Assembly: GCA_030144725.1 (NCBI GenBank)
Contig: JASKMD010000024.1
Span: forward strand, 3,773,076-3,837,075
Source of the DNA: Haematococcus lacustris
Taxonomy: Eukaryota; Chlorophyta; Chlorophyceae; Chlamydomonadales; Haematococcaceae
Reading direction: 5' to 3'
DNA length: 64,000 bases
Within the stretch, counting starts at the first letter, position 1. Each line of letters begins with the position of its first letter. Shown here in pieces: positions 11,869 through 21,637 of this stretch. The notes beneath the pieces were generated by a model. That model searched no databases, was not told the DNA's origin, and saw only the letters and a program-made list of their open reading frames with translations. The position numbers and the translations under genes are program-made.

Positions 11869-12020
11869 TGTAGGGGTCTACAGTACTGTAGGTGTCTACA
11901 GTACTGTAGGGTGTCTACAGTACTGTAGGTGTCTACAGTACTGTAGGGGTCTACAGTACTGTAGGTGTCTACAGTACTGTAGGTGTCTACAGTACTGTAG
12001 ATGTCTACAGTACTGTAGGT
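11862..12020. repeat. TACAGTACTGTAG palindrome array, second block
   Basis: About nine units of the same 18-bp palindrome repeat as at 8037-8580, here without the CTCGAGGTACC block. A third short block of five units sits at 12721-12815, close to the right TIR. In copy 2 the block matching this one is about 680 bp (59560-60240). Confidence 0.9.
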
Positions 12021-12065
12021 GCCTTCCCCCCATGCATCCTTAACCCCCATGCCCCCTTCGCCCCC

Positions 12066-12260
12066 ATGCAGGAACATCTCAATGTAGCCCAAGCTCGTTT
12101 GCTATCCCGACAGTGCTATGCAAATGCGCTGACAACAAAGCGTGCCTATGTTGCCGAGCCCAGCCCAGCCCTGCCCAGCCCTACTCAGCCTCTAGGATTC
12201 GTTACCGACCCTGAGCCTAGCCCTTGTGTTAGGAACACAAGTGGTGATGTAATGATGTAG
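12066..12260 (+). CDS. Candidate terminal exon conserved in both copies of the satellite-filled element
   Basis: After an acceptor-like CCCATGCAG, an open stretch encodes EHLNVAQARLLSRQCYANAL and continues to a stop after SGDVMM. The second copy (about 59328-59515, minus strand) keeps the frame and length with only a few amino-acid changes. I do not recognise the product. Similar splice-bounded stretches lie upstream (about 10241-10370 ending AGAAG|GTGAGTG; about 10441-10808 ending GAGCAG|GTAGG). A spliced gene with satellite-filled introns is possible but not proved. Confidence 0.35.
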   Translation: MQEHLNVAQARLLSRQCYANALTTKRAYVAEPSPALPSPTQPLGFVTDPEPSPCVRNTSGDVMM

Positions 12261-12950
12261 GCTAAGAGTCATGATGTAATGATGTGAGGTTAGATGTAAT
12301 GATGGATGGTTGAGGGCCAACCGCAAACAACTTTTGGGGCAATCTCTGCCGCACTCGATATTACACAGGAGGGTGCGGTGCACGAGGTTGTTGTGATTGC
12401 GGGGCATCATCAACATCCACAGCTTTGCGGGAGCTTGCAAGCCGAGCTACCCAGTACAACCGACAGAACGGACCTAGCTTGCGATAGAGACGGGCCCCGG
12501 CCTTAGTCCTTACACATATGTACGTAGCTCCCTATGGCGACCTTATTGCGTGGACACAACTTTCGGCACAAACACCCATATTGAGCTTGCGGGCCTGCGA
12601 TTCGACGCCTCTCACTATTTATAGCACGCTGAAGCTGACGGTGCAATCGCGGTAGCAAATGGTGGTTTGAATGTGGAGAACAGCATGGTACCCTATTTAC
12701 AAGAGACCTTGTCAAATCTGACCTACAGTACTGTAGACACCTACAGTACTGTAGGTGTCTACAGTACTGTAGACATCTACAGTACTGTAGACATCTACAG
12801 TACTGTAGGTACCTACACTCCAACTGCTCACATACTCAGAATTTCAACAAGCATCAAGTGGCGTTGGAGTCGCAAGGACAATCCAAGGCGAACCGCATCA
12901 AAAAACTACCCCCCTAGGATGACGAATATCCGCACTAATTTGCCTGTGTG

Positions 12951-13053
12951 TAAGAGCCAGTGCGTGGGTGCAGTCCCACCTCCAGTCGGGGTAGTTCGGC
13001 CCCATCAGCGTTTGCACTGCAGCCGCAGCAGCCATTGGCGCCGCAGCGCTCAT
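12951..13053 (-). pseudogene. Copia gag, N-terminal fragment
   Basis: Reading leftwards from the ATG at 13053, 34 codons run up to the TA target site. They end in GPNYPDWRWDCTHALAL, which matches the start of copia Gag (N-Y-x-x-W, the region that begins the UBN2/DUF4219-type fold). Continuing across the element at the TA gives TGYYDAVFGG in the same frame at 7900, so this is the start of the same gag. Confidence 0.82.
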
Positions 13054-13439
13054 CGTCACCCAAGGTTGTGATACCGGGGGCTGACGGAACGGTTGCTCTG
13101 CTCTTCAGGAGGGCGGTGGGCCCATAACCTGCGCGAGGGCACGACCGTGCCATTGTTACAAATGTAAAGAGAAGAACAAATATAGGCAAGTGTTGAGCGA
13201 CTAAGCTGTAACTAGATGCATAGCAATGCAGAACAACACCATACCTGCGCAAGGGCACGACCGTGCCGTCGTGCCTCATGCAGGTGCCTGCTTAAATCCT
13301 ACCGGGTCACACACAACACACTACCCGTGACGAAGAGTCGATTCAATGGCTTGACTGTAATCTCTAACAATGTGTTGGGTGGGGCATGGGAAAACAAAGT
13401 GTAACAAGCCAGGCGACCATGTTAGGAGATAGGCATGGC
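13054..13439. other. Copia 5' leader / possible LTR remnant
   Basis: This stretch lies upstream of the copia gag start and ends at the hAT-like terminus at 13440. A 29-bp near-repeat (ACCTGCGC-AGGGCACGACC core) occurs at about 13120-13150 and 13240-13270 and contains the palindrome GCACGACCGTGC. No primer-binding site complementary to a tRNA 3' end was convincing, and no matching LTR exists at the 3' end. Confidence 0.35.
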
Positions 13440-13523
13440 CAGTGATGGGTAATACGAGATACGTGTATCGATACCGATACGTATTTCTTGTATGATACAG
13501 AAATACACGTATCGTATCAAGAG

Positions 13524-13957
13524 TGTAGTGGACATGCGCAGCATGGGCGGCTTGCATCTTTTAAACTGACTTGCATGTCTGATCTTTAGCGAACTGAGTA
13601 CTTGTTCTTTTCTTACAGTGGATGCTTCTGTTGTTCTCTGTGCAAGGTGCCCCGAACCTAGGCGGATGCACCGAGCACAGAAGTTCACAGTTTACGTACA
13701 CCTTTTCCCTTTACACGTGGATGACTAAGAATGTGAATGGTTTTGAGTACTTAAGGCTCTGTGAGGGCAGAGACAGGCACCTTGGCTCAGAACTCTATCT
13801 GACCCCGGGTCCTGTCTCGTTCTCCCGCCCTCACAGGTAAGCCGTGCTCTGTTGGTCATCTCTGCTATGTTGTAACCTTGGCTCAGAACTCTATCTGACC
13901 CCGGGTCCTGTCTCGTTCTCCCGCCCTCACAGGCTCCCTGGTCTCAGCTCCGTTACA
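13524..13957 (+). repeat. Gypsy 5' LTR
   Basis: 434 bp, TG...CA. It carries an internal near-duplication of a 55-bp stretch (CTTGGCTCAGAACTC... at about 13783-13840 and 13879-13932) separated by a segment beginning GTAAG and containing TGTAA, the usual polyadenylation signal of volvocine algae. The sequence right after the LTR (TTGGTGCCTTCTC) is where the primer-binding site should be; I cannot name the tRNA. Confidence 0.93.
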
Positions 13958-14060
13958 TTGGTGCCTTCTCTCTCGGGAACCGCAGTGCTCTTCCCTCGTC
14001 TCTCCCACTCCACCGTTCCTCTCTCCCACTCCGCATTCTCACCGCTAATCCCGCGCCGCC

Positions 14061-14990
14061 ATGAACGCGGAAGAGATCGCTCAGATGCAACGCGTATTTT
14101 CGGAGCAGCAGGCCACAATCCAGCGGCTGGAACAGCAGCTCGCGCAACTGTCCCTGCAGCAAACCACTCCGGCGGCGCCCGCGCCTGCTCCTGCTCCTGC
14201 TCCTCCTCCTACTCCCGCTCCTGCCCCACAGCAGCGTATGCCCCGTGCCAATCCACCCGCCACTTTCTCTGGAAGCCGTACCACGGACGTGGCGGCTTGG
14301 CTATTCGCAGTGGATCTCTTTTTCACAATCTCCGAGCTGACGGACGCCCAACGGATCGTCTACGTCGCCACCCTCCTCTCCGGCCATGCTCTCCTGTGGT
14401 ACCGCAGCAGCGTCAGCTCTTTCACCTCCTGGACGTGCTTTGTCGCTGCCTTCGAGCGGCAGTTCGCGCCTGTCAACCGGCTGCGCCATGCAAGGGACCG
14501 CTTGGCAGCTCTCACCCAAACGAGCTCCGTGCGGCGGTACCTTGGCGAGTTCACAGCGCTCTGCCTGGAGGTCACGGACCTCTCGCCCGCCGAACAGCTC
14601 GACCGGTTCATCCGGGGCCTCAAGCCCTCAGTGCGGCGTGAGCTGGAGCTGCGCGAGCCAACCTCTTTCTCCGAAGCCTCCACCATCGCGGATCGGGTGG
14701 ACGCCATCTCCTATTCCACCTCAGCCTCCCGCTCCTCCTATCGCCCTCCCTCCACTCCCCGCCCTCCCCGCCCTGAGACTGCCGCGGTGCCCATGGAGCT
14801 GGACGCCATGCTCCACACCAGCCCAAGCCGCAGCCGTGGCACTCGTCTCTCCGATGCTCAGCGTGCGGCTCTGCGGGACAGCAAGGCGTGCTTCTACTGC
14901 CGCAAGGCGGGGCACACCATGAAGGACTGCCCCATCCGACCTCCCCGCCCAAACGTCAGCAGCGGCCCACGGAAGGGGGACCGCCGCTAG
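14061..14990 (+). CDS. gag: Gypsy Gag
   Basis: 309-residue frame. An N-terminal Gln-rich helix ([16 protein letters not shown]) and a Pro/Ala stretch precede a capsid domain of the retrotransposon-gag type ([26 protein letters not shown]-like [20 protein letters not shown]). It ends with one CCHC knuckle, [14 protein letters not shown], which binds RNA during particle assembly. The pol frame overlaps the last 100 bases in the -1 frame. A G-run just before the gag stop (AAGGGGGACC) is a possible shift site but not a perfect slippery heptamer. Confidence 0.9.
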   Translation: MNAEEIAQMQRVFSEQQATIQRLEQQLAQLSLQQTTPAAPAPAPAPAPPPTPAPAPQQRMPRANPPATFSGSRTTDVAAWLFAVDLFFTISELTDAQRIVYVATLLSGHALLWYRSSVSSFTSWTCFVAAFERQFAPVNRLRHARDRLAALTQTSSVRRYLGEFTALCLEVTDLSPAEQLDRFIRGLKPSVRRELELREPTSFSEASTIADRVDAISYSTSASRSSYRPPSTPRPPRPETAAVPMELDAMLHTSPSRSRGTRLSDAQRAALRDSKACFYCRKAGHTMKDCPIRPPRPNVSSGPRKGDRR

Positions 14991-17900
14991 ACGTCGCCTT
15001 CCGGACCCTCCCACCACCCCCTCCCACCACCCCCTCCCACCCCCTCCCACCCCCTCTCACCACCCCCTCCCAGCCCCTCTGCTTTTCCACCTCCTCTCCT
15101 TGTCCTTCCCGGTGCGCTCGTCCCCACCGCGCACCTTACTTCCTCCTCCCTGCCCCTGCGCCCTCCTACCCTGGTCTGCATTCCACCTGCCAGCCGTACA
15201 CTGGTAAGGTGGACACTGCTAGCCGGCCCTCCTTGCAGGTTGGCAGATCCATGCCCTTACCCCTGCAGCATGTTAGACCTGCTGGCAGCATTCTGAAGCA
15301 GCCTTCTGTGGCTGGCTCCACGCCACCGGGACGACCTCGTAAGGTCGTGCGGTTCTCCCTACCCCTACCTGCAGCTCTAGGTGGCAGCCCTCCTCGCCCT
15401 CCCCAGCCTGGCCGGACAGCCCGCCCAGCTGTGTTGCAGCGTGCCAATGCTGATGCACCTGCCTTCCTCCATGTCAACCCCTTTGCCGTGCTGGCTGTTC
15501 AGGACCAGCCGCCGGCCGATTCTCTCGCTCCCCGGTCCTTACCTCCTCCCCCTGCCCCTCCGTGTCCCCCTCCTGCTCCTTGTCGTTCCCACACCTCCCC
15601 GCCCACTCCCACTCCCACCCCTACCCCCACCCCTTCCCCCGCTGCTGCGCCCTCCCCCATCGTGCTCACTTCCCTGTCAGCCAGTGGCAGCAGCCCCTCC
15701 TCAGAGCTGATCATCCTCCATGGCACCTTTGCTGGTCGCCCAGCCAGGTTCATGGTGGACAGCGGCGCCACCGGCAACATCGTCAGCCAGCAGTACCTCA
15801 TGCGCAATGGGCTGCACTTGGCTACCACCCTCTCCCCCCGTCGCCTCCTCCTCCCAGGCCCTAAACACACTACCCTACCCACCTACACCCTCCCACCGTG
15901 CTCCATCCGCATGGGTACCTACCGCGATCGCTTACAGCTCTCCATGGCAAACATCCCCAACCCCTCCTTTGACATCGTCCTCGGCAAGCCGTGGCTGGCA
16001 GCCAAGAACCCGTGTGTGGACTGGATCAACAACGTCGTACGCCTGGATCACGCCGGCTCCACCCACACCCTGACCCCACCCCCACTCACCCCTCTCCTAG
16101 CGGATCAGCTGAACCTGCTGTCGGCGCCACGCTTCCGCCGGGCAGCGCGGCATGATGAGGTCTTCATGGCCCTGCTCACCCAGCAACCCAACCCCTCTTC
16201 CTCACCCTCTCCCTCTACCCCTGCCCCTAATCCACCCCCTCTCCACCCCAAGGCGGCAGCACTGGTGCAGCAGTACCCCTCTGTCTTTCCCAAGGAGCTG
16301 CCTGCAGTCCAGGACATGCCCCGCCGCTCCGTCGACCACACCATCCATCTCACCGGCCCTGCCCCCTCCCCCCGTCCCATCTACCGCATGTCGCAGCCAG
16401 AGCTGGACCAGCTGAAGAAGCAGTTGGACGACCTCCTGGCCAAGGGTTTCATCCGGCCATCCACCTCCCCCTTTGCTGCCCCTGTGTTGTTTGTGCGCAA
16501 GAAGGACGGCAGCCTGCGCCTCTGTGTGGACTTCCGTGCCCTCAACCAGCAGACCCTCAAAAACCGTTACCCCCTCCCCCGCATCGATGATCTGCTGGAC
16601 CAGCTGTCAGGTGCCCAGGTCTTTTCCAAGATCGACCTCCGGTCTGGGTATCACCAGATCAGGGTGGCTGAGGAAGACATCCCCAAGACCGCCTTCCGCA
16701 CCCGGTACGGGCACTATGAATTCACTGTCCTCCCCTTTGGTCTTTGCAATGCCCCAGCCACCTTCCAGCAGCTGATGAACGATGTCTTCAAGCCCCACTT
16801 AGATGACTTCGTGCTTGTCTACCTAGATGACATCCTTGTCTTCTCCAAGTCAGCTGCTGACCACGAGCGCCACCTCCACCTTACCCTCTCCCTCTTGCGG
16901 AAACACCAACTGTGCGCTAACCTGGCCAAGTGCGCATTCTGGCTGGACACCGTGGACTTCCTCGGCCACATCGTCTCCGCCGCCGGCATCCAGCCAGACC
17001 CCACCAAGGTCAAGGCTGTGCTGGACTGGCCTGCCCCACAGGACAAGCACCAGCTACGGTCGTTCCTCGGCACCGCCAACTACTACCGGCGTCTCCTACA
17101 CCACCATGCCCACCGTGTTCTCCCTCTCACCGACCTGCTGCGTGATGAGCAGCCATGGCGTTGGGGCGAGGCTGAGCAGCGTGCCTTTGCCGACATCAAG
17201 GCAGCCATGGCCAGCTCCCCCGTCGTGCGTCCCCCTGACTTCTCCCTCCCCTTCACTGTCAAGACTGACGCCTCCCTCTTTGCCATTGGTGCCGTGCTTA
17301 CCCAACAGGACTCCTCCGGCGCCGAGTACGTGGTGGCCTATGAGAGCCGCAAGCTCAACCCGGCTCAGGTCAACTACCCAGCCCATGAGCGTGAGCTCCT
17401 GGCTGTGCTCCATGCCCTCACCACCTGGCGCCACTACCTACTGGGTCGCCCCTTCATTGTGGAGACTGACAACAGCGCCACCACCCATGTGCTCACCCAG
17501 TCCAACCTCACCGGGCGCCAGATGCGGTGGACCCAGCGCCTTGCGGAGTTCGACATCACCTTTGTGCACAAGGCTGGCAAGCACCACACCGTGCCGGACG
17601 CCCTCTCCCGTCGCCCTGACCACCAACTCACCGCCCTCTCCATCGTTGACCCTGACCCCTCCTTCTTCTCCACCTTTGACCGCCATGCGCCCGAGGACCC
17701 GGCCTACCAAGCAGCCCTGTCCCAGGCCCTCTCCCCTCCTTCACCCTCCAGCCCTACCCACCTGCAGGTCATTGAAGGCCGCCTCTACACCACCTCCACC
17801 CCTCCCCGCCTCTACATCCCCTCCTCCCCTCTCCGCGCCCAGCTGTTGCATGAAGCTCATGACGCCCACACCGCTGCCCACCTAGGGCGTGCCAAGACTC

Positions 17901-18847
17901 TGGAGCGGTTGCAGCGTCACTTCTATTGGCCGCAGATGCACAAGACCGTCCAGGAGTACGTGCGCACATGCGACAAGTGCCAGCGCAACAAGGCCACTAA
18001 CCAGCTGCCCCCTGGCCTGCTACAGCCCCTCCCCATCCCCTCCCGCAATTGGCAGCAGGTCAGCATGGACTTCATTGGGCCCCTTCCAGCCACTCCCCGC
18101 GGCCACACCATGATCTTCACCATCGTCGACAAGCTCAGCAAGATGATCCACCTCATCCCCACCACCACCACCGCCACCGCCCAGGACACCGCCCGCCTCT
18201 TCTTTGACCACATCTTCAAGCACCACGGCCTGCCGGAGGCCATCATCTCTGACCGTGACCCTAAGTTCACTTCTGACTTCTGGACCTCCCTCTTCCACCT
18301 CACCGGCACCCGGCTCCTCCTCTCCTCTGCCTACCACCCCCAGACCGACGGCCAGACAGAGCGCGCCAACCGCACTGTGGAGGACATGCTGCGGCCCTAC
18401 GTCAACGACCACAAGTCTGATTGGGACCAGCACCTTGCAGCCGTGGAGTTTGCCTACAACAGCTCTGAGCACGTTGGCACCGGCTTCACCCCCTTCTACC
18501 TCAACTACGGCCAACACCCCACCACACCCTCTGCTCTCTTGCTCCCCCCTCCCACCCTTGTGCCCAGCCAGGCAGCTGAGGACTTCGTCACCTCCATGCG
18601 CAACAACCTTACCGCCGCCCGCTCAGCCCTGCAGCGCTCCATTGACAACCAGAAGCTGCATGCTGACCAGACCCGCCGCCATGAGGAGTTTGAGGTCGGT
18701 GATCTTGTGTTGCTCAGCTGCGCCCACCTGAACTTGCAGACTGCTGTCAACAGCGCCAAGCTCCAGCCTCGCTTTGTGGGGCCCTTCAAGGTCCTGGCCA
18801 AGCACTCTCCAGTCTCTTATAATGCAACAGTCCAGACACTCAGCTAG
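14888..18847 (+). CDS. pol: Gypsy Pol (protease, reverse transcriptase, RNase H, integrase)
   Basis: Open frame of 1319 codons in the -1 frame relative to gag. A long Pro/Thr-rich lead precedes aspartic protease ([10 protein letters not shown], about residues 287-296). RT follows with [10 protein letters not shown], a [14 protein letters not shown] block and the active site VYLDDILVF (about residue 645). RNase H has [14 protein letters not shown] and FIVETDN. Integrase has its zinc domain ([11 protein letters not shown], then CDKCQRNK) and the DDE residues in [19 protein letters not shown] and [27 protein letters not shown] tail marks the C-terminal integrase domain. The last ten codons come from the solo LTR inserted at 18823. 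Without it the frame would continue into the chromodomain. Confidence 0.93.
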   Translation: MLLLPQGGAHHEGLPHPTSPPKRQQRPTEGGPPLDVAFRTLPPPPPTTPSHPLPPPLTTPSQPLCFSTSSPCPSRCARPHRAPYFLLPAPAPSYPGLHSTCQPYTGKVDTASRPSLQVGRSMPLPLQHVRPAGSILKQPSVAGSTPPGRPRKVVRFSLPLPAALGGSPPRPPQPGRTARPAVLQRANADAPAFLHVNPFAVLAVQDQPPADSLAPRSLPPPPAPPCPPPAPCRSHTSPPTPTPTPTPTPSPAAAPSPIVLTSLSASGSSPSSELIILHGTFAGRPARFMVDSGATGNIVSQQYLMRNGLHLATTLSPRRLLLPGPKHTTLPTYTLPPCSIRMGTYRDRLQLSMANIPNPSFDIVLGKPWLAAKNPCVDWINNVVRLDHAGSTHTLTPPPLTPLLADQLNLLSAPRFRRAARHDEVFMALLTQQPNPSSSPSPSTPAPNPPPLHPKAAALVQQYPSVFPKELPAVQDMPRRSVDHTIHLTGPAPSPRPIYRMSQPELDQLKKQLDDLLAKGFIRPSTSPFAAPVLFVRKKDGSLRLCVDFRALNQQTLKNRYPLPRIDDLLDQLSGAQVFSKIDLRSGYHQIRVAEEDIPKTAFRTRYGHYEFTVLPFGLCNAPATFQQLMNDVFKPHLDDFVLVYLDDILVFSKSAADHERHLHLTLSLLRKHQLCANLAKCAFWLDTVDFLGHIVSAAGIQPDPTKVKAVLDWPAPQDKHQLRSFLGTANYYRRLLHHHAHRVLPLTDLLRDEQPWRWGEAEQRAFADIKAAMASSPVVRPPDFSLPFTVKTDASLFAIGAVLTQQDSSGAEYVVAYESRKLNPAQVNYPAHERELLAVLHALTTWRHYLLGRPFIVETDNSATTHVLTQSNLTGRQMRWTQRLAEFDITFVHKAGKHHTVPDALSRRPDHQLTALSIVDPDPSFFSTFDRHAPEDPAYQAALSQALSPPSPSSPTHLQVIEGRLYTTSTPPRLYIPSSPLRAQLLHEAHDAHTAAHLGRAKTLERLQRHFYWPQMHKTVQEYVRTCDKCQRNKATNQLPPGLLQPLPIPSRNWQQVSMDFIGPLPATPRGHTMIFTIVDKLSKMIHLIPTTTTATAQDTARLFFDHIFKHHGLPEAIISDRDPKFTSDFWTSLFHLTGTRLLLSSAYHPQTDGQTERANRTVEDMLRPYVNDHKSDWDQHLAAVEFAYNSSEHVGTGFTPFYLNYGQHPTTPSALLLPPPTLVPSQAAEDFVTSMRNNLTAARSALQRSIDNQKLHADQTRRHEEFEVGDLVLLSCAHLNLQTAVNSAKLQPRFVGPFKVLAKHSPVSYNATVQTLS

Positions 18848-19185
18848 GATGAATGGTATGTTACTGTTTCTTTTCTGATATGATGAGATCCTGCAGTGTT
18901 CGAGGCTTATGCTTAGGGAGGCTTGGTTACGAGACCTCTGTGGACTGCTGATCGAATGGCTGGCTCAGTGACTTAAGACTGGGAAGCGAGTTGTTTTGAG
19001 GATGAGCTGATTCTCGACGATGCAAGTACTTTGCACTACCACAGCGCGAGTCGGAGGCTGTCGAACAGTATGTAGACAGTCGCAGCGGCAGCAACAGCCG
19101 CATAACTCAGCATGCCTGGCGGCTGCAGCCGACATTTATCTCTCAGCCGACCATGCATCCTGACCGAACAAACACTACTGTTACA
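18823..19185. mobile_element. Solo LTR of another retrotransposon inside gypsy pol
   Basis: 363 bp beginning TGCAACAGT and ending ACTGTTACA, with a 5-bp duplication TATAA on both sides (18818-18822 and 19186-19190). It has no coding capacity. Skipping it and one TATAA joins the integrase tail to KLDLPSSMR in frame, the usual sequence leading to a chromovirus chromodomain. This fits LTR-LTR recombination after a full insertion, or a very small TRIM-like element. Confidence 0.88.
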
Positions 19186-19190
19186 TATAA

Positions 19191-19695
19191 GCTCGACCTC
19201 CCTTCTTCCATGCGTATCCTCCCCACCTTCCACATCAGCCGCCTACGGCCCTACCTTTCCTCCTCCTCTTTCCCTGAGCGCGCCGTGGAGCTTCAGCCTT
19301 CGCCCGTGATCATCGATGGCGAGGCGTACTTCACGGTGGAAGCCATCCTGGGTCGTCGCTGGAATGACGCGCAGCACGCTTTTCAGTACCTCATCAAGTG
19401 GGCTGGCTACGACGACTCCTTCAACTCCTGGGAGTGGGGCCCAGCACTCGCGCAGCAGGACGCGGTCGCCGCCTTAATCCGGGACTACACCGCCCGCCAT
19501 CATGCCCCGGTTGACGACGACCCTGCCTGCCAAGTCTGCGCCAGCCGTTCACCGCGGCCTCCGATGTTGCTTTGTGATCAATGCGACAAGGGTTTTCACA
19601 TCACGTGCCTGTCACCCCCACTTCGTTCTGTGCCTCGTGGTGCCTGGCTCTGTCATCAGTGCAAGCAAGCTAAGGCTCCTAAGAAGCGCAGGTAG
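19191..19695 (+). CDS. Gypsy chromodomain plus PHD finger (C-terminal part of Pol, separated by solo LTR)
   Basis: The frame starts with the end of the integrase region (KLDLPSSMRILPTFHISRLR). A chromodomain follows: FTVEAILGRRW, QYLIKWAGYDDSFNSWEW, then an acidic/helical end. Then comes a C4HC3 PHD finger (CQVC, MLLCDQCDKGFHITC, WLCHQCK) and a basic tail APKKRR. Chromodomains in chromoviruses steer integration to marked chromatin, and PHD fingers usually read histone H3 tails. An ATG at 19153, inside the solo LTR, could start a separate protein of 180 residues, but that start belongs to the inserted element. Confidence 0.9.
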
Positions 19696-19736
19696 CATGA
19701 TTAGAGGCTAAACATCTTTTTTCCAGGGGGGGTGAA

Positions 19737-20170
19737 TGTAGTGGACATGCGCAGCATGGGCGGCTTGCATCTTTTAAACTGACTTGCATGTCTGATCTTT
19801 AGCGAACTGAGTACTTGTTCTTTTCTTACAGTGGATGCTTCTGTTGTTCTCTGTGCAAGGTGCCCCGAACCTAGGCGGATGCACCGAGCACAGAAGTTCA
19901 CAGTTTACGTACACCTTTTCCCTTTACACGTGGATGACTAAGAATGTGAATGGTTTTGAGTACTTAAGGCTCTGTGAGGGCAGAGACAGGCACCTTGGCT
20001 CAGAACTCTATCTGACCCCGGGTCCTGTCTCGTTCTCCCGCCCTCACAGGTAAGCCGTGCTCTGTTGGTCATCTCTGCTATGTTGTAACCTTGGCTCAGA
20101 ACTCTATCTGACCCCGGGTCCTGTCTCGTTCTCCCGCCCTCACAGGCTCCCTGGTCTCAGCTCCGTTACA
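19737..20170 (+). repeat. Gypsy 3' LTR
   Basis: 434 bp and apparently identical to the 5' LTR, including the internal near-duplication. It is preceded by the polypurine tract (about 19724-19736) and followed by the target duplication AAGAG at 20171-20175. Confidence 0.95.
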
Positions 20171-20716
20171 AAGAGAATACAAAGCCGGCCGGCAAATTGC
20201 GTGGATGCCTTCGCAGCAGCTGCTGGTTGCTGCCACAACTAGGGTTCACGCTAGAGTCATGCCGCGCGGTGCTAAAGCCATCGGCCTGCTCCCGGAGCAG
20301 TCGGTCGCATGTGCCGGTTTCACATGCAAGAACATCTCAGATCATTTCACATGCAAGAACATCTCCGATAAGGAAGTGGGCAATTTTTTGGCCGGCGGAT
20401 CAACAGAATAGCAACTGATACTGACTGCTCTTAAGACTAGCACGACGTGTCCGGTGAGCTAATGTACGCCCCGTTGCGACTGAAACGAGCTGATTTGGTG
20501 ACGAAATAGTCGACTAGTCTACACTATTTACTATCTCTAGGCCCTGTTCCCAGGTTTTTAGCAATTCAAATGCTCCATTTGCTCTGAACCGCTGCACATT
20601 TTGGCCGTGTGCAAAAGTGGCTGGCGCGATGCACGGTCTGACCCCATACGATCCTCATGCACACCTGTAGATGCTTGGGGAGCGTCTCAGCAGCGCAAAT
20701 GGACGACCCGTGGCGA

Positions 20717-20825
20717 CCCAACCGTCGAACCCAACCGCCGAGCATTTCGAATTTGCTGACCCTTTTTACTAAAGTCGAGAAAAAGGTGTAGCAAATTCGA
20801 AATGCTGGGCGGTTCAGCGGTTGGG
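20717..20825. repeat. Long imperfect hairpin in the hAT-like remainder
   Basis: The left arm (CCCAACCGTCGAACCCAACC..., continuing GAGCATTTCGAATTTGCT) pairs with a right arm ending GCGGTTGGG across a 26-base loop. The arms are about 36 bases with few mismatches. It could be a small foldback element or a subterminal structure of the host hAT. Confidence 0.7.
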
Positions 20826-21637
20826 TCGGGAGAATCAGGCACTCGCGGGACGGGCTGGAGCAGGCTAAGGCCCTGGCAGCCCTCAGCCTCGCGACACAGC
20901 CATGGCAGCCCTCAGCCTCGCGAAGCAGCCCCTAGTTGTAGAGCTATATGCAAAGCTGCAGTGTTCAGTTTGGGCTGCCGCCCTGATGTAACTTAACTTC
21001 GAGCGGGCTGTAAGGAAAGCTGGCTGTTGTCCCGTTAGGATGTGGTGGCGGAGAAGATGTCGGTAAGCATCGCTAGCGCAAATGTCAGTGCAAGTCAGGT
21101 CGTGCAAGTCAGTGGAGTCGTGCAAGTCAGGCTGCACATCAGAACTCTCCGCACTAGCGGGACTAGCTAAGGTAGGGATACTACAACATCATCATGTATT
21201 CGGCCAACAAGCCGGAGACGCTCCTGGAATCCTCGCTGTCCTCGCTGCTTTTAGACAGGCGGGCAGGTGCAGGCAGGCAGGCGCAGCACGGGCGGGCGGA
21301 CGGAGGCGGTTACTCTCAACTGCCCCAACCGCAGAGAATCCGAGCAAATGAGAAAAATAAAACTTGGGAACAGGGTCCTAGTCTATACTATTTACTACAT
21401 GGACATAGAGATGTCTATTTGGGAACCTTAAACATCTGAGTTGGGAGGCCCTGACTTTCCGACGTCGCCGTCCTGCCCAGACATCAAGGACAGGCTACGG
21501 GACTAGCTGCACTGCTCCTAGCTGCTATACATGTTGCCTAGAGAGCTGTATCGCTGTATTGTATCGATAAAATATTTACACGTTTTTCTTGTATTTTCTT
21601 GTATTTCCTGTATCGATACACGTATTACCCATCACTG

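Larger units (their letters stand above)
7903..12950. mobile_element. Satellite-filled TIR DNA element, copy 1 (5,048 bp)
   Basis: The ends are inverted repeats of about 17 bp, CACTCAGGCAAATTAGT on the left and CACACAGGCAAATTAGT (reverse complement) on the right. TA flanks both ends (7901-7902, 12951-12952), and removing the element plus one TA restores the copia gag frame. A TA duplication fits Tc1/mariner-type transposition, but no transposase was recognised, so it is probably non-autonomous. Most of its length is tandem repeats: palindrome arrays, (CCCAG)n, (CCCCCG)n and CTG-rich tracts. A second copy lies inverted at 58647-64000, with the same order of blocks but different array lengths. 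Unique segments between arrays carry splice-like borders. Confidence 0.85.
2715..13053 (-). mobile_element. Ty1/copia retrotransposon, split by two DNA transposons
   Basis: Gag-pol is one minus-strand unit: gag N-terminus 13053-12951, gag remainder 7900-7034, then protease through RNase H 5916-2715. Two insertions separate these parts, at 7903-12950 (TA duplication) and 5925-7025 (ACACACAC duplication). In both cases, leaving out the insertion plus one target copy keeps the same frame, which shows they were once continuous. Domain order Gag-PR-IN-RT-RH is that of copia. No matching LTR pair was found: 13054-13439 should hold the leader and possibly the 5' LTR, and 2529-2714 the 3' end, but the two do not align by eye. 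Protease has a stop and a frameshift, so this copy cannot work on its own. Confidence 0.85.
13524..20170 (+). mobile_element. Ty3/gypsy chromovirus with chromodomain and PHD finger (6.6 kb)
   Basis: Two LTRs of 434 bp (13524-13957 and 19737-20170) begin TGTAGTGG and end GTTACA, with a 5-bp target duplication AAGAG (13519-13523 and 20171-20175). The LTRs look identical, so insertion is recent. A purine-rich tract AGGGGGGGTGAA precedes the 3' LTR. Order is gag, then pol in the -1 frame (PR-RT-RH-IN), then chromodomain and PHD finger. A solo LTR (18823-19185) of another element interrupts the IN/chromodomain junction, so this copy cannot express its targeting module in one frame. Confidence 0.95.
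13440..21637. mobile_element. Old hAT-like element hosting the gypsy insertion
   Basis: The outer ends are CAGTGATGGGTAATACG at 13440 and its reverse complement ending at 21637, followed inward by TATCGATA-rich sequence. The 8-bp flanks are GGCATGGC and GGCACGGG, matching at 6 of 8 positions, as expected for an aged duplication. Without the gypsy insertion it would be about 1.55 kb, i.e. 13440-13523 plus 20176-21637. No transposase frame was recognised in the remainder, so it is probably non-autonomous. The right part contains a strong hairpin at 20717-20825. Confidence 0.6.

Noticed and set aside
14960..14990. Canonical -1 slippery heptamer at the gypsy gag-pol overlap
   Set aside because: The G-run before the gag stop (AAGGGGGACC) does not satisfy X-XXY-YYZ in the gag frame. 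The recoding mechanism stays open.
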